DNA from: an uncultured Bacilli bacterium
Lineage (GTDB): Bacteria; Bacillota_I; Bacilli_A; RFN20; CAG-826
Assembly (NCBI GenBank): GCA_934162685.1
Contig: CAKPJO010000052.1
Coordinates: 1 to 9,969 of the forward strand
Length of the DNA stretch: 9,969 nucleotides
Direction of reading: 5' to 3'
Under the pieces are notes generated by a model that made no database searches, was not told the DNA's origin, and saw only the letters and a list, made by a program, of their open reading frames with translations. Made by a program: the position numbers and the translations under genes. Of the stretch, positions 1 to 5,551 are shown one piece after another. How positions within the stretch are numbered: the stretch's first letter is position 1; every line of letters begins with the position of its first letter.

Positions 1-4
1 ATAT

Positions 5-10
5 TATACT
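5..10 (+). promoter_or_regulatory. Possible -10 box for the first gene
   Basis: TATACT matches five of six consensus bases and lies 22 bases before the GTG start, so a transcript would begin close to the AGGTGA ribosome-binding site at 21-26. The -35 region falls outside the window, so this is only a candidate. Confidence 0.3.
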
Positions 11-32
11 TTAATTAAGTAGGTGATTACAC

Positions 33-1373
33 GTGGATTATTTAAAATATAAAATCGAAACAGGCGAAGTTGACGTATCAATAGATTCGAATCATCAGAA
101 TGCATATTTATCACTTTCTGGCATGGAAAAAGTGTTCGACATTGAAGGTAAAATTAATTTAAAATATAATATAGATAGCCTAAAAACAAGAGATATCATT
201 AATGAAAAATCAGTTATTAAAAATAAAGATGATGAAACACTTTATAATTTAAATGTTGTGTTTTCTATTGGACTTGAACATTTTCAACGAGCAGCCAAGA
301 AATTTTATTTGTTTATAAAAGAAAACAAATTGGATGATACTTTATTTACTTTTATAAAAGACGGATTAGAAAATTTGTTTTTACCTAATGAAAAAGATCC
401 TTTAAAAAAGATTGATAGTTATCAAGATGTATTTAAGCATTATGCTAAAGAAAGATTAGAAGAAGAAAATGATCAATATCATTATGCATATTCTTATCCA
501 TATATAATTATTGAACTTTATCAACAAATTATTGAAGATGCTAAAATTAGATATCATTTTCCAGATGATTTCGGAGTTGAAAAAGAACCAGGTAGCCTTG
601 AAAAGATATTAGATATTTATTCTAATGTTGATTTTGGATTTGAACGAAACCCAATTGAAGATCAATTGGCAAGATATTTTTACTCTATTGTTACAGAAAA
701 ACCTTTTGTTAATTATAATAACGAAATAGCTACAATATTGCTTTTATATTTTTTAGATAATATTGATTACCTAGTTAAAGAAGATGTTCGTGATTTATTT
801 ACTTCTAGTGATATAGTGGCAATGATTACACTTATTGAAAATTCTTCACCAGAACAAAAAGAAGAAGTAATAGAAAAAACAAAGAAAATGTTAGTAAGTT
901 CTAACTATTCTCCTTATAAAAAAGTTGATGATGCCTTTGCTAATTTAAAAGAAAATAACACATATAATAATGTCGTTAATTATATTGTTGCTTTTATTGA
1001 AAACTATTATGGTTATCAAGGATATTATGAATTTTTTAAATATAGAGAATCTAGTGTACTTAAAATTCATTATCATGGCGAATATAATAAATTCAAACTA
1101 AATGTAGCTGATTCAATTCAAAATTATAACACTCTTGTTTTTGATGTGTACGCAACTGCATATATGGAAGCACCAATTGGGTTAGTTCATCGTGATGAAA
1201 TTATTGAAGATTTATATAAAGAAATTAAAGCAAGAAGTTATGATGACATTATTAAAGATAAGTTAATGAAAGCATTAAGACTTAAACTTGTTCCTTATTT
1301 TTGCTTAAAAGATATTAATATCGAATTTAATTTCATTTGGACACTTGAAGCAGATGAAGAGTATGAGTATTAA
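33..1373 (+). CDS. Unrecognised 446-aa protein, acidic and tyrosine-rich
   Basis: I do not recognise this protein. It starts at a GTG, supported by AGGTGA at 21-26 with six bases between, and ends in TAA. There is no signal peptide and no membrane segment, so it is probably cytoplasmic. It is rich in Tyr, Asp, Glu, Lys and Asn, with only one Cys and one Trp, both near the C-terminus. Residues about 1-75 look beta-rich. The middle (about 80-340) reads as amphipathic helices, including a Tyr-dense stretch around 145-165. The last 100 residues look mixed alpha/beta and end in an acidic tail. The cupin gene begins 44 bases later with no terminator between, so the two may share a transcript. Full length and normal codon use argue for a real gene; the function is unknown. 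Confidence 0.85.
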   Translation: MDYLKYKIETGEVDVSIDSNHQNAYLSLSGMEKVFDIEGKINLKYNIDSLKTRDIINEKSVIKNKDDETLYNLNVVFSIGLEHFQRAAKKFYLFIKENKLDDTLFTFIKDGLENLFLPNEKDPLKKIDSYQDVFKHYAKERLEEENDQYHYAYSYPYIIIELYQQIIEDAKIRYHFPDDFGVEKEPGSLEKILDIYSNVDFGFERNPIEDQLARYFYSIVTEKPFVNYNNEIATILLLYFLDNIDYLVKEDVRDLFTSSDIVAMITLIENSSPEQKEEVIEKTKKMLVSSNYSPYKKVDDAFANLKENNTYNNVVNYIVAFIENYYGYQGYYEFFKYRESSVLKIHYHGEYNKFKLNVADSIQNYNTLVFDVYATAYMEAPIGLVHRDEIIEDLYKEIKARSYDDIIKDKLMKALRLKLVPYFCLKDINIEFNFIWTLEADEEYEY

Positions 1374-1417
1374 TTTATGTGTTAGATGATGTTTGCAATT
1401 CTATGGAGGTGTAACTT

Positions 1418-1744
1418 ATGATAAATTTTGATTTAAAAGAAGAAATAAAATTAGATAATTTCAAAGGCGGAGATGGAAGCGTAATTGCTAAAATATTTAC
1501 TGACAATAACAATAAAATCATGAAAGCAACGTTAAAAAAAGGTTCATCGATAGGAATGCATACACATGATACAAGTAGTGAAATAATTTTTGTTATAAAT
1601 GGAACCGCTAGTTGTGAGATTGATGGAAAAAAAGAACAAGTAAAAAAAGGGCAATGCCATTATTGTCCTAAGGGTAGTGCACATTCAGTTAAAAATATTG
1701 ATGATGAAGATTTAGTTATGTTTTGTGTGGTACCAAATCAATAA
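1418..1744 (+). CDS. Small single-domain cupin protein
   Basis: A 108-aa protein made of one conserved beta-barrel (cupin_2 type). Both diagnostic motifs are intact. Motif 1 has G42, then H48, H50, E55 and G62. Motif 2 runs G78-x5-P84-x-G86-x2-H89-x3-N93, an exact match. H48, H50, E55 and H89 are the expected metal ligands. Cupins of this size include sugar isomerases, small dioxygenases and ligand sensors; the sequence does not say which, so no reaction is assigned. Residues 1-40 form a short N-terminal extension typical of the family. The start is fixed by GGAGGTG at 1405-1411, six bases before the ATG. It follows the 446-aa gene at 44 bases and could be co-transcribed with it. No clear terminator follows. 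Confidence 0.9.
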   Translation: MINFDLKEEIKLDNFKGGDGSVIAKIFTDNNNKIMKATLKKGSSIGMHTHDTSSEIIFVINGTASCEIDGKKEQVKKGQCHYCPKGSAHSVKNIDDEDLVMFCVVPNQ

Positions 1745-1803
1745 AGATAATATACAAAAATACCAACAAAAAAACATAAATTGTTGATAAACTATGTGCT
1801 TAC

Positions 1804-1831
1804 TTGTTTAAATATTTTAATATGCTATAAT
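1804..1831 (+). promoter_or_regulatory. Promoter of the GNAT gene
   Basis: TTGTTT at 1804-1809 and a perfect TATAAT at 1826-1831 are separated by 16 bases. TG at 1823-1824 makes it an extended -10. Transcription would start near 1838, giving a leader of about 65 bases before the start codon at 1903. This is the best-matching promoter in the window. Confidence 0.7.
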
Positions 1832-1865
1832 CACTTTACAAAGAACCGTTAGACTATTTCTAAAA

Positions 1866-1900
1866 GGCTTTATTAATCATTAAAAATGAGGAGGAAAGCC
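1866..1900 (+). promoter_or_regulatory. Leader hairpin enclosing the ribosome-binding site of the GNAT gene
   Basis: GGCTTT at 1866-1871 is the exact complement of AAAGCC at 1895-1900, which ends two bases before the start codon. Inside, TCATT at 1877-1881 can pair with AATGA at 1885-1889. The strong Shine-Dalgarno GAGGAGG (1888-1894) lies between these arms and is partly paired. Such a fold could limit ribosome access, but it is AT-rich and its stability was not computed. Confidence 0.4.
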
Positions 1901-1902
1901 CA

Positions 1903-2424
1903 ATGAATATTAGTCTTAGGCTTGACGTCAATGTTTTTGACGCGAAAAATATTATTAAATGGTTAGATAATGAAGATGTGACCAAATATCTTAATGAAGA
2001 TATAAATTCGAAGACATCATTAATTGATATAATAAATTCTAATCGTGCGGATTTATTAACTTGCTATCTTAATAAAGATGGTAGATTTTTTCTTATTGAT
2101 GATCGAAAAAATCATAGTATTGGTTTTTTAACATTATTTACGATAAGAACAAAAAAAGAATATGAAGTGGTTATAGCAATTGGAAATCCGAATAACTGGG
2201 GAAAACAATATGCACACATGGCATTAAAGCAAATAATGCGTGAAATATTTTTCTCATGGCGTATTGATAAGTTATTAGCGCGTATTCATATTGATAATCA
2301 TCGCAGTATTAACTTATTCAAACATCTAGGATTTAAACAAAGCTTAATAAAAAACAATCATATTCATTTTGAAATAAATTTTAACGAGTATTTAAATTCA
2401 TTAAGAAATAGTTCTAATAATTAA
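1903..2424 (+). CDS. GNAT-family N-acetyltransferase, RimL-like
   Basis: A 173-aa protein with the layout of the RimJ/RimL branch of the GNAT fold, enzymes that move an acetyl group from acetyl-CoA to an amine such as a protein N-terminus or a small molecule. The acetyl-CoA loop is seen as W99-G100-K101-Q102-Y103-A104. The usual motif B follows: N132, S135 and L142-G143-F144. The N-terminal 70 residues, with WLDNEDVTKYL near residue 20, resemble the substrate-side helices of this branch. The substrate is not evident. Its loop is degenerate compared with the common Q/R-x-x-G-x-G/A. The start is set by GAGGAGG eight bases upstream. It has its own promoter at 1804, and its end overlaps the converging exchanger gene by 24 bases. 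Confidence 0.85.
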   Translation: MNISLRLDVNVFDAKNIIKWLDNEDVTKYLNEDINSKTSLIDIINSNRADLLTCYLNKDGRFFLIDDRKNHSIGFLTLFTIRTKKEYEVVIAIGNPNNWGKQYAHMALKQIMREIFFSWRIDKLLARIHIDNHRSINLFKHLGFKQSLIKNNHIHFEINFNEYLNSLRNSSNN

Positions 2425-3453
2425 ATAAACAAGATAAATTACATATAATCCAAGCAAGATAAAACCATCTTTTTTGGATATTTTTCCATAAATTGCAAAT
2501 ACAAATACAACAAGAGTTACAACCATCATAACAATTACATCAACCACTACTTGAGGGCCAGATGTTAATGGATTAACAGTTGCTGCAATGCCTAAAACAA
2601 ATATAGTATTAAAAATATTTGAGCCAATAACATTACCTAATGCTAATTCATTTTGGCCTTTTTTTGCTGCTACGCAACTTGTAACAAGTTCAGGTAAAGA
2701 AGTGCCAACCGCAACAATAGTAAGACCAATTAAAGATTCTGCTAAGTCATGATCAATGTGAGCAGCATCGGATATTTCTAAAGCAATTCCTTTAGCGCCA
2801 AATACGACTGCTTCTCCACCAAAAATTATACCAGCACAACCGACAATAGCTAAAATAATAGCTTTCCATAATTTAATATCTTTAATTTCAGAACTCTCTT
2901 CTACAACTTGATCTTCTGGATGCTTCTTAGCTCCGCTTACTAAGAACCAAATATAAAGAACAATTATTACTGCTAAAATAATTCCTTCCCATCTTAATAT
3001 TGCATAATTACCAGTAACAGAGCCATTACCAAATAAAATTACAAACAATACTAGAAGAGCAGATACCCCAATTAAAAAAGGATACTCTCTTTTACATACT
3101 GATTTTTTAACAATAATTGGTGTAAATATTGCTGAGAAACCTAAAACAAGTAATAAGTTACAAATATTGGAACCGATGACATTACCAATAGCAACATTAG
3201 CATTACCGCCTTCAATAAGAGAAGAAATGGAGTCGGATACAGAAACAGCAAGCTCTGGGCAACTAGTTCCCATAGCCACAATAGTTAAACCAATGATTAA
3301 TTCTGAGATATGCAATTTTTTTGCAATTGCGCTACTAGCATCAACAAAGATATCACAAAATTTTACTAAACATAAAACACCAATAATAAATGCAATAATA
3401 AATGCAATAACTCTTAAGGCAACTGGCCAAGAATCGACAAATGTAAAACTCAT
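2401..3453 (-). CDS. CaCA-family sodium/calcium exchanger-like cation antiporter (YrbG type)
   Basis: A 350-aa integral membrane protein with two homologous halves of about five helices each, joined by a charged cytoplasmic loop at about 175-195. Each half carries the alpha-repeat signature of the family: GTSCPEL at 62-68 with N91-V-I-G-S-N96, and GTSLPEL at 250-256 with N274-V-I-G-S-N279. E67 and E255 are the expected ion-binding glutamates. The family exchanges Ca2+ or related divalent cations for Na+ or H+. The gene starts 12 bases after mntP, and its AGGAG (3463-3467) overlaps the TAG stop of mntP, so the pair is almost certainly one operon with coupled translation. Because that operon sits behind a manganese-type riboswitch, Mn2+ is a plausible substrate here; that is inference. 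The 3' end overlaps the converging GNAT gene by 24 bases. Confidence 0.93.
   Translation of the reverse strand: MSFTFVDSWPVALRVIAFIIAFIIGVLCLVKFCDIFVDASSAIAKKLHISELIIGLTIVAMGTSCPELAVSVSDSISSLIEGGNANVAIGNVIGSNICNLLLVLGFSAIFTPIIVKKSVCKREYPFLIGVSALLVLFVILFGNGSVTGNYAILRWEGIILAVIIVLYIWFLVSGAKKHPEDQVVEESSEIKDIKLWKAIILAIVGCAGIIFGGEAVVFGAKGIALEISDAAHIDHDLAESLIGLTIVAVGTSLPELVTSCVAAKKGQNELALGNVIGSNIFNTIFVLGIAATVNPLTSGPQVVVDVIVMMVVTLVVFVFAIYGKISKKDGFILLGLYVIYLVYLIIRTIS
3382..3410. repeat. Short in-frame tandem repeat in the exchanger gene
   Basis: A 12-base unit (AATAATAAATGC on the plus strand) occurs twice in full and then partly. It lies in frame in the first membrane helix of the exchanger and yields a repeated Ala-Phe-Ile-Ile. 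It probably arose by slippage in AT-rich hydrophobic coding sequence and has no obvious role. Confidence 0.6.
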
Positions 3454-3465
3454 AAATTTAATCTC

Positions 3466-4116
3466 CTAAAATAAACTAATTAAAGTGTTAATACCAGCTA
3501 CAACATCACTCCAGTGAGTGAAGAAAATTTCTAAACCGATAGCAATTAATATTATTCCACCTGCAATAGTGGCTTTATTAGCAAATAATGTTCCGAATTT
3601 TTTTCCAATGAATACTGCTGCTACACAAATAGCAAATGTTACTACACCAACAATAGCAAATGTAAGATAAGCTTCTAAAGGAGGAACATTACCATAAATA
3701 ATTCCAACACTTAAAGCATCAATAGAAGTGGCTACAGCTTGAAGTAATAAATAGCCAATAGTTATATTTTTAGATTTCTTATTTTCTTCATTGTCTTTTT
3801 CTTTCCCTTCTTTGATTCCGTCGACAATTGTTTTGATGCCAAGGAACAATAATAATATCAAAGCGATCCACGGAACAAGATATCCAAATATTCGAGAAAA
3901 GTTTTCTCCTAATGAACTACTTAAGACTGTAATGATTAAGTATCCAATGACTGGCATTAATATTTGGAACAATCCAAACATTCCAGCAATTAAAAAAGTC
4001 TTTTTGAGTTTCATATTTGGCTCTGCTAAACCATTACTCATGGAAACAGCACATGCATCCATAGCAAGTCCTGCTCCTAATCCTATCGCGGTAATAATCC
4101 AAATAAATGTTTCCAT
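3466..4116 (-). CDS. mntP: Manganese efflux pump MntP
   Basis: A 216-aa protein with six predicted membrane helices and a charged central loop (about 101-117), as in MntP/YebN pumps, which export Mn2+ and protect against manganese excess. The two internal halves each carry the family's conserved acidic motif: A19-M-D-A-C-A-V-S around D20, and A129-T-S-I-D-A-L-S-V-G around D133. The start is taken at the ATG ending at 4116 because AAGGAG (4125-4130) lies eight bases upstream. A TTG further out at 4137 would place that ribosome-binding site and the terminator U-tract inside the gene. Upstream are a yybP-ykoY-type riboswitch, a terminator and a promoter. The exchanger gene follows by 12 bases. 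Length and motifs are normal for the family. Confidence 0.96.
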   Translation of the reverse strand: METFIWIITAIGLGAGLAMDACAVSMSNGLAEPNMKLKKTFLIAGMFGLFQILMPVIGYLIITVLSSSLGENFSRIFGYLVPWIALILLLFLGIKTIVDGIKEGKEKDNEENKKSKNITIGYLLLQAVATSIDALSVGIIYGNVPPLEAYLTFAIVGVVTFAICVAAVFIGKKFGTLFANKATIAGGIILIAIGLEIFFTHWSDVVAGINTLISLF

Positions 4117-4135
4117 GTTTCTTTCTCCTTCGAAC

Positions 4136-4186
4136 AAAAAAAACGAGACCTAATTAACACGAAAAAGTGCTAATATAAGTCTCGTT
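4136..4186 (-). terminator. Riboswitch-associated intrinsic terminator upstream of mntP
   Basis: In the leader RNA, AACGAGAC (4186-4179) pairs with GUCUCGUU (4149-4142). An inner helix joins AUUAGCAC and GUGUUAAU across a six-base loop. A run of eight U (4143-4136) follows. The hairpin ends about 20 bases before the mntP start, so it can only act by stopping transcription before the gene. It is the likely expression platform of the riboswitch next to it. Confidence 0.85.
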
Positions 4187-4188
4187 AA

Positions 4189-4260
4189 TTAAGATTGGCC
4201 TGGCTTTGTGACCGGTTTGTAGGTCAATCACTCTTTTTTAGAGTCAACTACTCCCTTAAA
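4189..4260 (-). promoter_or_regulatory. yybP-ykoY-type manganese riboswitch aptamer
   Basis: The minus-strand leader contains the hallmark GGGAGUAG near its 5' end (4255-4248). A closing helix pairs UUAAG (4259-4255) with CUUAA (4193-4189). Inside are a hairpin ACUCU/AGAGU (4244-4230), a helix UGACC/GGUCA (4226-4209) and GCCAGGCC (4204-4197), matching the order of conserved elements in this class. Known members sense Mn2+ and switch on exporters such as MntP, which is exactly the gene downstream. Assigned from motif recall and context; a covariance-model search was not run. Confidence 0.85.
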
Positions 4261-4270
4261 TTACTTTGAT

Positions 4271-4299
4271 ATGTTAACACTTTTGAGTTATAAAAACAA
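4271..4299 (-). promoter_or_regulatory. Promoter of the riboswitch-mntP-exchanger operon
   Basis: On the minus strand, TTGTTT (4299-4294) and TAACAT (4276-4271) are 17 bases apart, with TG one base before the -10. The predicted start near 4264 lies just before the first aptamer base, which is what a riboswitch-controlled transcript requires. Confidence 0.6.
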
Positions 4300-4329
4300 T
4301 GACAAAATAGAAAAAAGTTATGCAAAATC

Positions 4330-4349
4330 AAGTTAGTTTTAACTAACTT
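4330..4349. promoter_or_regulatory. Inverted repeat in the divergent control region, possible operator
   Basis: AAGTTAGTT and AACTAACTT are perfect 9-base arms around two T residues. The element lies between the leftward mntP promoter and the rightward small-GNAT promoter, about 40 bases upstream of the latter's -10 box. It is not followed by a real T-run in either direction, so a protein-binding site is more likely than a terminator. No regulator gene for it is visible. Confidence 0.4.
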
Positions 4350-4387
4350 TCTATGTAAGCATATCGTTTTTATATCAAGTAATGATG

Positions 4388-4396
4388 TGTTATCAT
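4388..4396 (+). promoter_or_regulatory. Extended -10 promoter of the small GNAT gene
   Basis: TGT followed by TATCAT (4391-4396, five of six consensus bases) gives an extended -10. No convincing -35 is present. The transcript would start near 4403, about 23 bases before the start codon. Confidence 0.5.
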
Positions 4397-4425
4397 ATTA
4401 GTAATTAGAAAGTGAGTTGTTTTAT

Positions 4426-4698
4426 ATGAAAAAAGAAATTTTTAATGAACGTATTATATATAAAAATGATGAAAATGTTGTAGTGGCGCAAATTGATTTT
4501 CCTAAGACTGGTGATAATGAAATAACTATTACACATACATTTGTTGATGCATCGTTACGAGGACAAGGGATGGCTAAAAAACTTGTAGAAGAAGTCATAA
4601 ATATTGCCCAAAAAGAAAAATATAACATAAGAGCGACATGCTCATATGCTATTGGATATTTTGATAAAAATCATATTGATATTTATAAAGCTAATTAA
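4426..4698 (+). CDS. Minimal GNAT-like acetyltransferase (YjdJ/NATD1 type)
   Basis: A 90-aa protein of the very small GNAT-like family (COG2388 type; bacterial YjdJ, animal NATD1). The core appears as FVDASLRGQGMAKKLVEEV (about 46-64), where R-G-Q-G-M-A is the acetyl-CoA pyrophosphate loop. A short strand with the family's conserved Cys (ATCSYAIGYF, about 71-80) follows. Members consist of little more than the acetyl-CoA site; their substrates are generally unknown. The ATG at 4426 is preferred over a TTG at 4417 because GTGAG (4412-4416) is at the proper distance and homologous sequence begins after it. It has a promoter of its own, divergent from mntP. The last 8 bases overlap the end of the opposing 205-aa gene. 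Confidence 0.85.
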   Translation: MKKEIFNERIIYKNDENVVVAQIDFPKTGDNEITITHTFVDASLRGQGMAKKLVEEVINIAQKEKYNIRATCSYAIGYFDKNHIDIYKAN

Positions 4699-5308
4699 TA
4701 GCTTTTAGATAATCGAGGAATTTATGAGGAGAACTTGGCTTTTTTGTTTCGATGAACATTTTTATATAGTTTAATATTTCTTCTGTAGGATAACCATCAC
4801 TTGCAAATTCTGTTCTCTGATCATAGCATATTTTTCCTTGTTTGTTTTTATATGGTTCGACTTTATCTCCAACCCAAGATACAACACAATATATTACGTC
4901 CACAGGCTTATATAATTGGATGCCGGTTTTGTAGTCTCCGTATATATTTGGAAACGCTAATGAACATTTCAAGTCATCTTTATAAAATCCAATTGTTAAC
5001 ATTTTATTTCCTTTTTCATATGTAAGACCGAATGTATCATCGTCATTATCTTTATAACAAGGCACGTTGTCACTAACAACAACACTTATATTTGAGTAAG
5101 GTAAAATATTTGAAGCATCGAATATTATTACTTTGCACTCTAAAACACTATTGTTTTTTAGCTTACCATCTAAAACAAGCGTTTCGTTTTTTAAATAATC
5201 TTTATAGTTTGCTGATGAATAATTAATTTCTTGACCGTTGACAAGAACACTTATATTCCCGAATATAGTATTAATTTTCTTATCAGTTAATAATGAAGTA
5301 TTTCTCAT
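4691..5308 (-). CDS. Unrecognised 205-aa cytoplasmic protein
   Basis: I do not recognise this protein. It begins at ATG 5308, with AGGGTG (5326-5321) twelve bases upstream, a rather long spacing, and ends in TAG. No signal peptide or membrane helix is visible. Residues about 10-160 alternate short hydrophobic strands with polar turns (for example VLVNGQEINY near 21-30 and LTIGFYKDDLKCSLAFP near 104-120), suggesting a beta-rich fold. The final 45 residues look helical. Five Cys (58, 84, 115, 141, 161) are scattered without a metal-binding spacing. It is transcribed alone from an extended -10 at 5337-5345 and collides tail-to-tail with the small GNAT gene. Length and codon use support a real gene. 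Confidence 0.8.
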   Translation of the reverse strand: MRNTSLLTDKKINTIFGNISVLVNGQEINYSSANYKDYLKNETLVLDGKLKNNSVLECKVIIFDASNILPYSNISVVVSDNVPCYKDNDDDTFGLTYEKGNKMLTIGFYKDDLKCSLAFPNIYGDYKTGIQLYKPVDVIYCVVSWVGDKVEPYKNKQGKICYDQRTEFASDGYPTEEILNYIKMFIETKKPSSPHKFLDYLKAIN

Positions 5309-5336
5309 AATCTTTTATTTCACCCTATCTGCGTAT

Positions 5337-5345
5337 ATTTTATCA
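5337..5345 (-). promoter_or_regulatory. Extended -10 promoter of the 205-aa gene
   Basis: On the minus strand TGA is followed by TAAAAT (5342-5337), preceded by a long T-run. No good -35 is seen. The start of transcription would be near 5330, just before the AGGGTG ribosome-binding site. Confidence 0.45.
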
Positions 5346-5416
5346 AAAAAAAAGTAAAAATACTATATTATTTTGATTTTATAAGCACTTTTGTTGACAA
5401 AATTTTACTACATTTT

Positions 5417-5447
5417 AAAAACCTCCGAATAAATCGGCGTTTTTTTT
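5417..5447 (+). terminator. Intrinsic terminator between divergent genes
   Basis: CCGA (5425-5428) and TCGG (5434-5437) form the core around a five-base loop. AAAAAC (5417-5422) pairs with GTTTTT (5439-5444) outside a small internal loop, and eight T residues (5440-5447) follow. The next upstream plus-strand gene is the small GNAT, 719 bases away across the opposing 205-aa gene. The surrounding 5309-5551 region holds only this element and the flanking promoters. A TTGACA at 5394-5399 has only a poor -10 (TAAAAA) after it. Confidence 0.65.
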
Positions 5448-5505
5448 ATTTTTATAATAGTAGTAAAAAATGCCAATTTCAAAATATTTAAACAAATGGT
5501 TTAAT

Positions 5506-5534
5506 TTTACTTATTTTTGCTTCTGTGGTATTCT
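5506..5534 (+). promoter_or_regulatory. Promoter of gpsA
   Basis: TTTACT (5506-5511) and TATTCT (5529-5534) are 17 bases apart, with TG at 5526-5527 giving an extended -10. The predicted start near 5541 would leave a leader of only about ten bases, beginning at the AAGGTGA ribosome-binding site. Confidence 0.5.
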
Positions 5535-5551
5535 TTATGAAAGGTGATTTT

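Noticed and set aside
4117..4137. Longer mntP starting at TTG 4137
   Set aside because: It would place the AAGGAG ribosome-binding site and part of the terminator U-tract inside the coding region; the family's N-terminus fits the ATG at 4116.
3167..4153. Open frames on the plus strand across the exchanger and mntP genes
   Set aside because: They mirror membrane-protein coding sequence, lack ribosome-binding sites and have no family resemblance.
5394..5421. Promoter TTGACA plus TAAAAA driving a small RNA
   Set aside because: The -10 is poor and the transcript would begin inside the terminator hairpin, leaving no room for an RNA.
5525..5551. Longer gpsA starting at GTG 5525 or ATG 5537
   Set aside because: The nucleotide-binding strand begins right after the ATG at 5552, AAGGTGA precedes that ATG, and the upstream starts fall in the promoter -10 region.
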